64,000 bases of DNA, taken from NCBI GenBank assembly GCA_023548195.1, contig JAJHZJ010000808.1, forward strand, positions 4,073,182 to 4,137,181, written 5' to 3'. Made by a program: the position numbers and the translations under genes. Under the pieces are notes generated by a model. It worked only from the letters and a program-made list of their open reading frames with translations. It was not told the DNA's origin and searched no databases. Positions 32,140-44,099 of the stretch are shown in pieces (the first letter of the stretch is position 1; the number at the start of each line of letters is the position of its first letter). The stretch is from Bettongia penicillata ogilbyi (Eukaryota; Chordata; Mammalia; Diprotodontia; Potoroidae).

Positions 32140-32810
32140 GACCAAATGTACCACTTACTAGGCTTCTACCCCAAAGAAAACAAGGAAAGAGGAAAATTAT
32201 CTATAGCTACAAAAAAGTTTATAATGTACAAGGTACATTTTAAGATACTAATTATCTATACTATACTGTATTGATTATATAAAATATTTATAATGTATAA
32301 GGTATAAAATAATTTATAATAAAATCATAATTTATACCATATTTTTGGGGTAGTCAAAAATTGGACACTAAAGGTACAACCACTCTTTAGGAAATACTAA
32401 CCAAATTGTGGTAAATGAACATAATGGGATATTATTATGCCAGAAGAACTGACAAAATGAATAATTTCAGAAGAAGTTGGAAAAACCTTTTATGAAGTAA
32501 GACAAAGTAAGTAGAATGAGAGCAATGTTCACAATGATGACATTATTTTAAAAAAAACAACTTTGAAAGACTTTGGAATTCTGATCAATGCCCTGATAAA
32601 CCAAAATAATGAAGATAATGATAATGACGATAAAACACACCACTCACCTCTTTACAGACAGAGACATTCATTTTCAAACAGGATTAATGTAGGAATTTGT
32701 TTTGGATATACATATATATATATATACACACACAAACACACACACGTACATATATGTGAATTTGTTGTAATTGTTAAAATTTGCTTAATGGGAATTATTA
32801 AAAGGGAATA
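32140..32810 (+). repeat. L1 LINE 3' end
   Basis: 'accaaattgtggtaaatgaac', 'gggatattattatgccag', 'aagtagaatgagagcaatg' and 'agagacattcattttc' follow the marsupial L1 ORF2 end and 3' UTR. AT-rich insertions at 32200-32340 and a TA/CA run at 32711-32758 interrupt it. A paralogue is at 43590-44095. Confidence 0.65.
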
Positions 32811-33425
32811 ATTAATTATTCATTTAAAATACTTGTTGAAAAATTTTTTGAATTTTTAAAAAACTGATTAGGCTTTAGATTAGCATAAATTTTGAAAAAC
32901 TTTCTTAACATTTCTAAAAGACAGAGCAAAGGAGTAAGGGGAGGACCGATACCTTAGCCTGCTGCCATAAATAGAAATGGAAAGAACACAAGAAGGAAGT
33001 TGAACTCTGAGTAATGGAGAAACCAGTAAAGATCTTAGAGAAGAGATAATGAAACAGACACCATCTTTCATGGTCGAGAGGTGAGGGTCACTAGGATGCA
33101 CCTAGTGGCTGCACTGGATATTTTTATTTGATTGATTTTTTAATCATAAGAGAGGGTCCAAACCGGTGAGAAATTATGGAAAGAAAACATATTCTTTATA
33201 AATAGAAAAAGAACTATAAAATGTATCATTTCTTCATAGATATTGTTTTGGATATCAATAAATAGGGGAAAATAGGAGGCCCTCAACGTGACATGACTTA
33301 ACCAGTGCAAAAACTCTTCTGGGCAAATATTCTAGAATCCCTACTGGAAACAACTAGAGGAATGTAACAGGAATAAAACACTAACAGGAACTCAGTGGGG
33401 ATAGATACATGAACAATTCACCAGT
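32811..33425. other. Intergenic AT-rich stretch, nothing recognised
   Basis: No gene or clear repeat seen. Confidence 0.3.
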
Positions 33426-33429
33426 GTTC

Positions 33430-33665
33430 CCTATGATAGAGTGGGTTAGCACTTGGACCAGAAATCGGGAAGACCTGAGTTTGAATCTTGCTTTATATAC
33501 TTTCTGACCTTGAGTCTGACCTCTTGCATCCCTAGTTTCTTCATCTGTAAAATGGGGATGATAACAAGACCTACTTCATGGAGTAATTGTGAGGACTATG
33601 TGGGATAACATGTAAAGTAACCAAACTTAAAATACAATCTAAATGCCAGTGATGATTATTATTTT
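33430..33665 (+). repeat. MIR-type SINE
   Basis: 'gaagacctgagtttgaatc', 'tttcttcatctgtaaaatgggg' and 'taatgtgaggac'-type region before the tail. Confidence 0.7.
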
Positions 33666-34007
33666 AAAAGCTAGGTTGGTCTAAGGTCATTTTAAACTAA
33701 GATCATTTTTACTAAGATCTTTTTTTTGATCTGATAAGAACTGGTAAATTAAGACTTAATGGTGCTATCCAAAAAAAAGACCCTTGGACAAGGTAGAGAA
33801 GGGCAGGCTTGAATGGGTGGGGGAAATCTTAACCTCCACTCATATTTCACACCCTTATTTTCTCTTTCCTTCTGCAGGACCAGGCTGAAGTATAAAGGGG
33901 TATGGGTATAGTGCCCACCTAGTTCATCTTTAGCACCTAGAGTGTTTGACTCGTGCAATTTATAATTTTAAAAAATTCCTCTGTTCTCTTGTTTTTTTTT
34001 TTCTCAG

Positions 34008-34260
34008 ATAAAAACCAAGAGACTCAGCCTTCTGGGAATGGCAGGCACCTGGAAGTTCATTTTGTCCTTAGATGTCTACTCCTCCTTTGTTGACCTTGCT
34101 ATGGGTTTTGGCTTTGGTTTCTATAGCTTCCTCCAAGGTACATAAAGTTATGGGCTGTATGCCTCTTGCGGGGGTGAACCTGGAAAACATTGATTGCATT
34201 GTTTCCTATCTATCCATGCTGCATCAAAGTCAAATTGGGGACATCACCTTCCTGATTCAG
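34008..34260 (+). other. Candidate orphan exon with a signal-peptide-like frame
   Basis: A strong acceptor (T-run then 'ttctcag' ending at 34007) and a donor-like CAG|GTACTG at 34261 flank 253 nt. Within it an ATG at 34072 opens 63 codons, phase 0 at the donor. The start is a textbook leader pattern (MSTPPLLTLLWVLALVSIAS) followed by a short segment with two cysteines. A stop lies directly before this ATG, whose Kozak context is weak. An upstream ATG at 34038 in another frame stays open for only about 35 codons. No family is recognised and no partner exon was found. It may be a decayed secreted-protein exon or chance. Confidence 0.2.
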
Positions 34261-34369
34261 GTACTGTGGACCCCTCTGTTCAGCCCCCCTTTGCTTGAAG
34301 AGTTAAATGTGTTGGGTAGATATTGACTCCAAGAAAGAATGATTTGAGGGGGAAGAGAGTGAATACTTT

Positions 34370-34510
34370 CCCCATTAATAATGGTGAGCATGATGAAACA
34401 GAGGTTTAGCAATTCGTGTAAGGTCACACAGCTATTGTCTGAGGCTGTGTTAGCACTTAGGTCTTCCTGACTCCAGGCCAGTTGTCCTATCTACTGTGTC
34501 ACCAGATGCT
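34370..34510 (-). repeat. MIR-type fragment (antisense)
   Basis: 'taaggtcacacagctattg' and 'taggtcttcctgactccagg'. Confidence 0.6.
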
Positions 34511-34589
34511 ACCAGATGAGGAAGTGGAGGCATAGAATGATGAAAGTGACTGCCCATGGCCAGGTCCCACCCCATTTAGTAACACACCT

Positions 34590-34838
34590 CTTTTAATTCA
34601 GTCTTTTAGTTGTGTCTGACTCCTCACGACCCCAAGGACGTTGTTCATGGGGTTTTCTTGGTAAAGAGTGATTTTGTAGTTCCTTCTCCAGTGTGTCCCC
34701 ATTTAATAGATAGGGAACCAAGGCAAACAGGGCTGAAGTGACTTGCCCAGGGTCACACAGCTAGGATCTGAAACTGGATTTGAATTCAGATCTGGTGCTC
34801 TATCCACTGCGCCTCCTAGCTGCCCCATTACTCTTTTG
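34590..34838 (-). repeat. Marsupial MIR-tailed SINE (antisense)
   Basis: 'agttgtgtctgactcctcac', 'ggggttttcttggtaaag', 'cagggtcacacagctag' and 'ctatccactgcgcctcctag'. Confidence 0.85.
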
Positions 34839-34839
34839 G

Positions 34840-36035
34840 GACATTCAAATCACACCCTATGTCCTTAATTCAATATATCCTGATGAAGGAAAATAGACTT
34901 CTCCCCCCAGTCCAAAAGGCTAACGCTGACTTGACACCACCCAAAAGTCCTCAAAGATTGCAACTGCGTCACATACATTTGAAAGCGGCAAAACAGAAGT
35001 AAAAGGAAGTTGAATAGCTTGCCTGTGGTTAATGAGCAGAAATGAATGTTGGAACATAGCTCCAAATGTGCAGCATCTGGATTGTTAGATTAACCACTGA
35101 CAGCTCTCCCTTATTAGTGAGAGAGGAGGAACTGCGTGGGAACAGAAAACAGAAAATAAATCAGCTGCCTAATAGCACTTTGGGATCTCTTCTGAATTTC
35201 TCTGTCTCTGTCTCTCTTTCCCCTTCCCTTCTTCCCTTCCTTCCCTCTCCCTCTCCCTCCCCACCCCCCCACCCCTTTTTTGTGATAAATGATTCCAGAA
35301 GTATGGTCATCTCAGACCTTAAATGGCTTGCCTTCGTTTCAATAGTTTAGAATTCAGACTTGAACCTTGAGTATAGTGTAGAAAGAAAAGGTATATTTAC
35401 CAGGACCTGGGGAACCAGGAGCCCTCCTCCAAGGCTCCAACCCTGTTGTCATGACATAGGAGCTAGGAGTCAGGGGAAGGGATCAGCGGTTATTATCAAG
35501 AATTAACCTATATGTGGAAATTAAGAAAAATATTAAGTGTACATATGGCTAGGAAAGGAACTGGCTGGTAATGAAGCTAATGATAGAATATGAGATAAAA
35601 TGAGTCAAAATGAAGATCAAGTGACATAGTATGTATTAAACTCTTTCCAAACCATAAAGATCTATATAAACATAACCTATTATCATTATGTAGAAAAAAT
35701 GAGAGCCACCAAACAGACAGATATACTTGGACCTCCACAAGAAAATCTCTTGAGAATGATATTCATTCTTATGGGCCATTCATGAAAAACACGGGTCGGA
35801 ATTGTACAGGATGAGAAAGTGAGGGTAGATTGGGATCTGGGTCAATGGAAGGAGTGCCTAGAGTGAAGAAATTACAAAAAAAAAACCCAAAACCCAACAA
35901 CCCCCAAATATGAGCTACTTCTACAGGCTCTCTGAACCTGGAACCAATTAGTACCAAGACATCCTATATTCTCAACAGTGATTTATTGCTTTCTATAGAA
36001 AGGGGAGTGAGTTTCCATCCTCCCCTTAGGGCAGG
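34840..36035. other. Intergenic stretch with a CT run
   Basis: Holds a CT/CCCT-rich run at about 35202-35283. Otherwise no gene or clear repeat recognised. Confidence 0.3.
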
Positions 36036-36039
36036 TATT

Positions 36040-36225
36040 CTTTATCTCAGGTCCGAAACTTGGTTTTTTAAAAAATATTTTGATAATTTTATTTAGCATA
36101 TTAGTTTCCTTTATAATCTTACAGATTTTCTTTTATGCATTTAAAAATATTATTGTGAGAAGTGTCCACAGACTTCACCTGACTTCCAAAGGGGTCCAGG
36201 GTTAAAAAAAAAATTAAGAGTTGTC
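36040..36225 (-). mobile_element. hAT-like MITE, family 2 (antisense)
   Basis: 'aaatattttgataattttattta', 'tttcctttataatctta' and 'cttccaaaggggtccagggtt' are the complement of the copies at 46225 and 57140. Confidence 0.6.
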
Positions 36226-36299
36226 ACTCTGGGTGAGGTAGAAAGAACACTGAATTTGGAGTTAGATGATCTAGTCATTCAGCTCCGTCATTTACTAGA

Positions 36300-37270
36300 T
36301 ATATGACCATCAGTCAGTTAATCAGCCAACACGTATTTATGTATGCCTGGCACTGTATTAGTCCTGAGAATACGAGTACCAAGAATGAAACGATTCCTAC
36401 TTGCAACAAACTTACAGTCTAATGGGGACACAACAAGAACATAAAAAATAAATATTCAAAATAAATGTAAAGCTAACAGATACAAATATAGGCAGTTATT
36501 AAGTACAAAGTAGTTTGGGATGAAGGGTTCTAGGAGTCTAGGAAAAGCTTCATGCAGATGACTCTGAGGTAGAGGTAAGAGGGGAATGCATTCTTGGTGG
36601 GTAAAATGGCCAGTGCAAAGATAAGGAATCAGGAGACGAATGCATGCAAGGAGTACAGAGATGCCCAATCTGGCTGGATCTCAGAGGATGGGAGAGGGAG
36701 GAATGAATGGAAAGGTAAATTTAGGTTGGGTTGGGTAGGACTATAAAAGCTTTATATGAGGACTTCATATTTTATGCTAGAGGTAATAGAAATTCCCTGG
36801 AATTCATTGAGAAGGGAAGTCAGATCCTTATTTAAGGAAAGTGACTTTGGCAACAGGGTGTAAGATGGATTGGAGTGATGAGAGACTTGAGAATGGGAGA
36901 CCAATAGGAAGCTGTTGTAATAATCTAGGTGGGAAGTGATAGAAGGGAGTAGAGAGAAAGAGTGAGATAAAAGAGATGCTATGAAAGTAAAAATAGCAGG
37001 ATTTGGCAATTAATTGGATGTGTGGAGTGTGGGACAGCTGATGATAATATCAAGGATACAAACCTGAGCATCTGGTAGGATGGCAGTGTCTTTGACAGAA
37101 ATAGGGAAGTTGAAAAAAAGGAAGTTTTGGGGAAAAGATAATAAATTCAATTTTAGGCATGTTGAATTTAAGAAGTCTATAGGACATCCAATTTGAAATG
37201 TCCAATAGTGAATTTATGATGTGGGACTGAAGTTCAGGGAAGAGACTGTGGCTGGATATGTAGCTATATG
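36300..37270 (-). repeat. L2 LINE, long antisense copy
   Basis: Reading the minus strand gives the L2 ORF2 end and 3' UTR: on the + strand 'aatggggacacaacaag', 'ctaggaaaagcttcatg', 'gaattcattgagaagggaag', 'ttttaggcatgttgaattta' and 'ggacatccaatttgaaatgtcc'. Many stops; no coding capacity. Confidence 0.7.
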
Positions 37271-37311
37271 AGTCATTTCAATAGAGATGATAGTTAAAAT
37301 CAACAAGTCAA

Positions 37312-37560
37312 GTCAACAGTTGAATTCAGTAATTTTTCAGTCATCTCCAACTCTTTGTGTCCCCATTTGGGATTTTCTTGACCAAGATATCAGAGTGGTT
37401 TTTGCCATTCCCTTCTCCAGCTCATTTTACAGATGAGGAAACTGAGGTAAATAAGGTTAAATGACTTGCCCAGGGTTACACAGCTAGCAAGTATCTGAGT
37501 CAAATTTAAATTTAGGAAGAGGAGTTTTCCTGATTCTAGGCCCAGTGTTATTAAATGTCT
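37312..37560 (-). repeat. Marsupial MIR-tailed SINE (antisense)
   Basis: 'tttgggattttcttgaccaag', 'cattttacagatgaggaaactg' and 'tgcccagggttacacagc'. Sits between two L2 segments; a 20-base A run follows at 37569. Confidence 0.85.
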
Positions 37561-37689
37561 ACTATGTAAAAAAAAAAAAAAAAAAAAAGGCCAACCTTTC
37601 CCTCAGAAACAAAACAAAACAATCCAGTTCTGGAGTGGGGGACACAGTGTAGTGAATAATTATGTATAAACAAGATATAGATATATGTT

Positions 37690-38530
37690 ACATATATATG
37701 TGTCGTGATAATCAATGGAAGGAAAGCACTAGCATTGAGTAGGATTGTGAAAGGCTTCCCAAAGAAGGGAGATTTTTTAGGTGGGAGCTGAAGGAAGTCA
37801 GGGAAGCCAGGAGATAGAGAGGAGGAAAGAGTGAATTCCAGACCTGGTTAAAAAATGCCAGTGAAAATATAGAGTTAGGAGATGGAGTTTCTTGGGTGAG
37901 AAAGAGCAAGGAGGCCAGTGTCATGGATTTGGAAGGAAATAAAATATAAGATGGGAAAAATAGGAAAGGGTCAGGCAGGTGATGAAGGACTTCTAAAGGT
38001 GAAACAGAAGATTTTATGGGAAATAGTTGGGAGCTTAGTTGAATAAAGGGGTTCCATAGTCAGGTGTTTACTTTTTGGAGATCAGTTTGGCAGCTGAGTG
38101 GAATATGGACTGGAGTAGGGAGAGACTTAAATTAGAGATAAGTGTAGAAGATTAGGCAGCTTAGATCAGAATTTTGGGGAATGTTCACAGTTGGGGACTC
38201 CTATGGATGTGACATGACAATAAGCCAGTGTTTGTCCTTTGTTTTAGCAGCAGACTATGACTTCAGGAAGGTGATGTCATGACTTGCAAATGAATTGGAT
38301 TTAAGTGAGACAGGGCTATGCAAAATTACCAGCCATCCTGATGAGCTGAGAAAGAAGTGAAAAGGAGCAGTCAGATGGGGAGGAGGAGAACCAGGAGAGA
38401 GTCACAGAAACTCAAAGAGATTATCCAGGAGAAGAGTTGTTAATGATGTCAAATGCTTTAGATCAATTGAGAAGGATTAAGACTGAGAAAAGACCAAGAG
38501 ATTTGGCAATTACGAAATTACTATAACTCA
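37690..38530 (-). repeat. L2 LINE antisense copy, split by another repeat
   Basis: + strand 'gaaaggcttcccaaagaag', 'gaattccagacctgg', 'cagtttggcagctgagtggaatatgg' and, after 38345, 'gtcaaatgctttagatcaat', the complement of the L2 reverse-transcriptase AFDTVDH region. Interrupted at about 38225-38345. Confidence 0.7.
38225..38345 (+). repeat. Marsupial 'gtgatgtcatgacttgca' repeat inside L2
   Basis: 'ggtgatgtcatgacttgcaaatg' and 'ttggatttaagtgagacaggg' match the 13662 family's first 120 bases. Confidence 0.65.
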
Positions 38531-38539
38531 GATCATGGG

Positions 38540-39165
38540 CAAGTTAACTAAACTCTCTGAGCCTGTTTCATTGTCTGGCAAATAATAATACTCAAACTGC
38601 TGTCTTCACTGTGATGATCTGATAAAACAACATATGTTAAATGTCAGCTATTCAAAGCCACAACTGGGGTGGAGTGGTCCGGGCTTTTCCCCAGGGCACT
38701 GAATTTATAGTGTGCTGACAGTAGCTGTCCTTCAAGAGCACAAAAGCAACAGAATTTAGTATTTAAGTTAGGAAGGATATGCAAATGCTCAAATGGATGT
38801 ATGAGCTCACATGTGGATGTGAGATCCTCCACTGATACAGATACGTCCATGCCTGTGCATCCTGTGTGACTATCGTTCAGATCTTCCCATAAGTTTACCA
38901 GAGGAGAGTTATATCTCCCTTTGATCAAAACCTACACATTAGCTCTTTTTATATACTGCAGCCCTCTTAATGCCCCTCCCCCACCCCGCAACTTTCCAGA
39001 TTCTGTTTCTTCCTCATCTCCTCACTCTAACATCCCATCTATTCAATCTGGAGCAAAATCTTGTTCAATAATACAAATCAGCGATGAAGAGAAGTTGAGG
39101 CACAAAATTCTGGGCTTGATCATTTATTAGCAAGGCCAGCAGTTGCCTATAAGTGACATCTTAAA
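38540..39165. other. Intergenic stretch, nothing recognised
   Basis: No gene or repeat recognised apart from a short MIR-like 'gtttcattgtctggcaaata' remnant near 38560. Confidence 0.3.
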
Positions 39166-39169
39166 CTCC

Positions 39170-39735
39170 TCAAGATTTTTCAGTTTGGCAATGCTGTAAT
39201 GTCTGTCATATCTGACCCCCTCTCTCCACTCACACCACCCTAGTTTTATGTTCTTATCATCTCTCACTTCAACTATTACTTCTTGATGTTCAGTCATTTT
39301 CAGTTATGTCCAATTCTTCATCACCCCATTTGGGGTTTTCTTGGCAAAGAGACTGGAGTAGTTCACCATTTCCTTCTCCAGTTCATTTCACAGATGAGGA
39401 AACTGAGGCAAACAGGATTAAAGTGACTTGCTCAGGGTCCCACAGCTAGTAAGTATCTGAGACTAGATTTGAACTCTGGAAAATAAGTCTTCTTGATTTC
39501 AATCCCAGCTCTCTATCCACTGCACCACCTAGGTGCCCACCTGCTAACACCTTTCTCTCAAAGGTTACCTTCTATTTATTCTATATATCTCTTGTGTGCA
39601 TATAGATTTTACATGTCATCTCACACATTATAATGTGAGCTCCTTGAAGACAAAGACAGCTTTTATTGCTTAGCTCAATGACGGGCATATAGTACATGCA
39701 TAATAAATGCATACTGAATGACTGACTGACCCTCC
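39170..39735 (+). repeat. L2 LINE 3' part split by a younger SINE
   Basis: 'ctctctccactcacaccaccctag' and 'tcatctctcacttcaactatta' (39170-39284) resume after the SINE with 'ttataatgtgagctccttgaag' and 'aataaatgcatactgaatgactg' (39541-39735), the true L2 end. The SINE at 39285-39540 (antisense; 'tttggggttttcttggcaaag') is inserted between. Confidence 0.75.
39285..39540 (-). repeat. Marsupial MIR-tailed SINE nested in L2
   Basis: Complete antisense copy ending 'tctatccactgcaccacctagg'. Confidence 0.9.
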
Positions 39736-39779
39736 GCTGCCTAACAGAACTGACATTCCTGCTATCCTATGCAGTCCAT

Positions 39780-40130
39780 ATCATGGATGCGCCTTCGCAT
39801 GGGCTGAGCCCTGTACCTGAAATGCACTTTCTACTTCCATTTCTTTCAGTCCTTAGATTCCTTCAAAGCTTAGCTCAGGCTCCATCTCCTACATGAGTCT
39901 CATCCAGATTCCCCTAGCCAACAGTTCTTTCTCCACCAAAAAACTACTTTGTGATGATTTTGCATTTATACATGCATATAGGTATACACATATACTTACA
40001 GTGCATATATTATTTCCTCTAATAACATTTAAGGTCCTTGATGGTGTAGAATATTTTATTTTTGACTTTGTATTCCCAGTACCTAATATGGCACCTGTCA
40101 ATAAATACTGATTACTTATTTAATTGATAG
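39780..40130 (+). repeat. L2 LINE 3' end
   Basis: 'ctttctacttccatttctttcag', 'ttcaaagcttagctcaggc', 'taaggtccttgatggtg' and 'tattcccagtacctaatatggcacc'. A second L2 end directly following the first. Confidence 0.7.
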
Positions 40131-40785
40131 ATTGTTCTTTAATATTTTTGGTGATGCGACCCCCCCCTCCCAATCAGGAAACCAGAATTGCAAGGTCAAA
40201 TGTGAAGTCAATTAAAAACAGCAAAATTGCACCTGTTTTCAAATAGATCTATAACCTCACTAAGGATACAGATCACAACTCTTCTATTCCTGCCCATCCT
40301 CCATGCTAGGACTCTGCTGTGGTGTGAAGGTGACCTTGGGTTCTTGAAGGTGTTGCCAAGAAAGGGCAGGCTCTTTCAGATTCCTCCATGCTGGAAAGAC
40401 TTCAAATTCCCTCCTATGAAATCAAGCAAGTTTGATTTCCAAAGACCAGTCTAGCTGAATATGGAGAGACTCATTATCAGTAGACGGGTCACTCCGTGAT
40501 GAATTCCTCAGCCATCACTAATCATGAAAAACAGCCAAAAAGTCACCTTTACCTTTCAGCTCTTCAAATCAGATGAGGTTTTGGGAAATGAGATTATGAA
40601 GAAAAGTTACTGCCAAATGACATCAGTCATCTAATTCTTTCATCAACAAAAGTACATCAGGGAACATCTCCCTTAGCAGAAGAAGGTTTAAAAACAGAAC
40701 AAAACAAAAATACATGAAACAGTAGTCATAGTATCACATTGAGTCATGTTCTTTCAGACTCAGACTTATAGGTAAGAGCCACAAA
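40131..40785. other. Intergenic stretch, nothing recognised
   Basis: No gene or clear repeat recognised. Confidence 0.3.
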
Positions 40786-42680
40786 TTACCTTTTTTTTAT
40801 TAATTAATTTGTTTTCAGTTTTCTACAGTCACTTCCATATAGCTTAGATTTTTCCCCTTCCCTTCCCCACTTTCCACCCTCCCTCCCCAAGACAGCATGC
40901 AATCTTACATAAGTTCTATACATACAGTCTTATTAAATACATTTTCACCTTAGTTATATTGCATGGAAGAACCAAAATGAATGGGAGAAACCATGAAAAC
41001 AAAACAAAACATAACACAAGAGAAAATGGTCTGCTTCATTCTGTGATCCAATTCCATAGTTCTTTCTCTGGATATGGAAGGCATTTTGCCTCAAAAGTCC
41101 ATTGGGAATTTTATAGGTCCTTACATTGTTGTGAAGGGCTAAGTCTATTAGAAAAATTCCTCTCACATTGTAGTTGTTGCAGTGTACAAAGTTCTCCTGG
41201 TTCTGCTCCTTGCACTCAGCATCAGTTCATATAGGTCCTTCCAGGTCTCTCTGAAGTCCTCCTGTTCATCATTTCTTATGGCACAATAGTATTCCAATAC
41301 ATTCATATACCACAACTTGTTCAGCCATTGCTCAGTTGATGGGCATCCCCTCAATTTCCAGTTCTTGACCACCACAAAGAGAGCTGCTATAAATATTTTT
41401 GTACATGTGGGACTCTTTCCCATTTTTACGATCTCTTTGGGATACAATCCTAGAAGCGATATTGTTGGGTTAAATGGTATGCGCATTTTTGTAGCCCTTT
41501 GGGCATAGTTCCAAATTGCTCTCCAGAATGGTGGGATCAGCTCACAGTTCCACCAACAATGAATTAGTGTTCCAACTTTCCCACATCTTCTCCAGCATCT
41601 GTCATCTTCCTGTTTTGTCATGTTAGCCAATCTGATAGGTGTGATGTGGTACCTCAGAGTTGTTTTGATTTGCATCTCTCTAATCAAGAATGATTGAGAG
41701 CATTTTTTCATATGATCACAGATAGCTTTAATTACTTCCTCTGAAAACTGCTTGTTCATTTACTTTGACCATTTATCAATTGGGGAATGACTTGTATTCT
41801 TGTACATTTGACTCAGTTCTCTATATATTTTAGAAATGAGACCATTATCACAGACACTAGTTGCAAAAATTCTTTATCAGTTTTCTACTTCCTTCCTAAT
41901 CTTGGTTGCATTGGGTTTGTTTGTGCAAAAACTTTTCAATTTAATGTAATCAAAATTTTCCATTTTGCACTTCATAATGTTCTCTATCTCTTGTTTAGTC
42001 AAAAATTTCTCCATTCTCCACAAATCTGACAAATACACTATTCCTTTTTCCCCTAATTTGTTTATAGTATCAATCTTTATACCTAGATCATGTATCCATT
42101 TGGACTTTATTCTTGTGTATGGCATCAGACATTGGCCCATGCCCAGTTTCCATCACACTGTTATCCAGTTTTCCCAGCAATTTTTGTCAGACAGTGAGTT
42201 CTTATCCCAGAAGTTGGGGTCCTTGGGTTTATCAAACAGTAGATTGCTATAACTATTGACAATGTGTCTTGAGTCCCTAACCTATTCCACTTGTCTACCT
42301 CTCTATTTCTTAGCCAGTACCAAGTGGTTTTGATGATTGCTACTTTATTTGTGTTTATATATCATTATATACCAAGTATATATTTATATATTTTATTTAT
42401 ATACCAATTTGAGATCTGGTAGATCTGGCCACCTTCCCTAGCATTACTTTTCATTGGTTCCCTTGATATTCTGGACCTTTTGTTTTTCCAGATAAATTTT
42501 GATATTATTTTTTCTAGCTCTAGAAAATTATTATCTGGTAGTTTGATTGGTGTGGCACTGAATAGGTAAATTATTTTAGGTAGGATTGTTGTCTTTATTA
42601 TATTAGCTCAGGCTACCCATGAGCAACTGATGTTTTTCCACTGAGTTAGATCTGACTTTAGTTGTGTGAAGTGTTTTTTC
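40786..42680 (-). mobile_element. 5'-truncated L1 LINE (antisense), about 1.9 kb
   Basis: The complement carries the L1 3' UTR ending in an A-run (the T-run at 40791 on this strand), the ORF2 C-terminal zinc-knuckle-like region (minus 41163-41759: CWRRCGKVGTLIHCWWNC, then PFNPTISLLGLYPKE), and further ORF2 in minus 41877-42140 (WRMEKFLTKQEIEN). The ORF2 parts are in broken frames and the reverse-transcriptase catalytic region and ORF1 are absent, so it cannot move by itself. An AT-rich insertion lies at about 42340-42405. Confidence 0.93.
41163..41759 (-). pseudogene. L1 ORF2p C-terminal remnant
   Basis: A 198-residue open frame, the longest non-repeat-composition frame outside CHRNA9. Its CWRRCGKVGTLIHCWWNC and LLGLYPKEIVKMGKSP-type stretches are the cysteine-rich end of L1 ORF2p, which in active elements binds RNA during target-primed reverse transcription. 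There is no start context or full domain; a stop near 41760 separates it from the rest. Not a host gene. Confidence 0.92.
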
Positions 42681-43009
42681 AGATCTAAGTGAAAAAACAC
42701 TTTTCGCACAGAGTCACAAAATTCTGACTTGAAAATGGACTCTATCTCTGACTTTTGTCAGAATGTAGAAGATGACAAATTGAGTGGGTGTTTTTGTAAA
42801 ATGTTTGCAGCTATCCTGGTCCTGTAAAATAATGAGAAAATAAACCAAAAATAATGAAATATGGAATGGGTCATATCATCACTGGGAACAGTAAACAAAC
42901 AAATAAAAATTACAAAATAGAATGCAGAATTTAATTTCAGACTAAAGCAGTTTTTTTCTTTCATAACTGATGAAATAAATATAATTTTCAGACACTGGGC
43001 AGGTAAAAA

Positions 43010-43590
43010 AAATGATACTTAGATCCTGTTTAGAGCAATTTTCCAATATATGGTCTATAGACTCCTAGGAATTATTACAGGGATCCCCAAATTTTATATG
43101 AATCCACAAGTAGGCAAACATTATATAGATCAAAACTATTTTTAAATTCTCATAAATATACCTGATGGAAATGAGAAAAAAGAACCTTCTGATCTTCTGG
43201 ACATTTCCAAAGGAGTGAGGCATACATTCTCGTCCCTTTCACTAACAACACTCTCTGATTACATATACTTATTACTATTTCCAAATAGTCCTATAATTAA
43301 ATATAATTATTTTTTCCAAATAGATTCACTGTTATGAATAATAAAATATAAATTAATTTAAAAGTATCATTGAATCTATGGTAGTTTTTATCACCAAGCA
43401 TTTTTCTTAATCAGTAGGTACTAATGATATAGATACTATCACATTAATTTTTTTTTACATTAAAAAGTGGCCCAAGAAAAAATTTGGGAGACTCTAAGTC
43501 AGTTCAAATTCATCATTTTACAGATGAAGAAATCTCACAGGAGACCCAGAAAAATGGTCCGTGAGCACTCTAAATTAAAAGGGATGTCTT
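43010..43590. other. AT-rich stretch with possible MITE remnant
   Basis: 'ggtctatagactcctagg' and 'agggatccccaaattttatatg' near 43050 resemble a hAT-type MITE remnant. Otherwise unrecognised. Confidence 0.3.
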
Positions 43591-44095
43591 CTCATTGGAG
43601 AATTGCTAAATGTAAACTGTGGCATATCAATTCATGGAATATTATTGTGCTGTAAGAAATAATGAAAAAATTTCAAAGGAAACTTAGAAAACTTCTATGA
43701 ACTGATGCCAAGTGTAGTGAGCAGAACTAAAAGATCAATGTATTTAATGATGATAATGTTCTGAAGAAAAATAATTTTGAAAGGTTTTGGAAATCTCATT
43801 AATGCAAAGATGTAATATGAGTCCAAAAGAATGGAGATGCACCATGGCCTCCACCTCCTGACATTTAAATAATGAACTTAAAATGTAGAAAGAGACATTC
43901 ATTTTTTGGAATTGGCTAATATGGACATTAGTTTTGCTGGACTCCGCAGTTATATATTAAGGATTTTATTTTTGCTTCTGATTTTTTTTAATTGCACAAT
44001 CTTGGGGTGGGGAGAATAGGTAGAGGGAAGGACAGATTAATTTTTTTTTTGTCTGTCAATTGAAAAGAAATTGAATGCTAAAAACAAAATAAAAT
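43590..44095 (+). repeat. L1 LINE 3' end
   Basis: 'atattattgtgctgtaagaaataatg', 'ttctatgaactgatgcc', 'gtgagcagaactaaaag' and 'agagacattcattttttgg' follow the L1 ORF2 end and 3' UTR. Same subfamily look as 32140-32810. Confidence 0.75.
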
Positions 44096-44099
44096 AAGT

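Noticed and set aside
41163..41759. 198-codon minus frame as a host gene
   Set aside because: Recognisable as the C-terminal part of L1 ORF2p in a truncated element.
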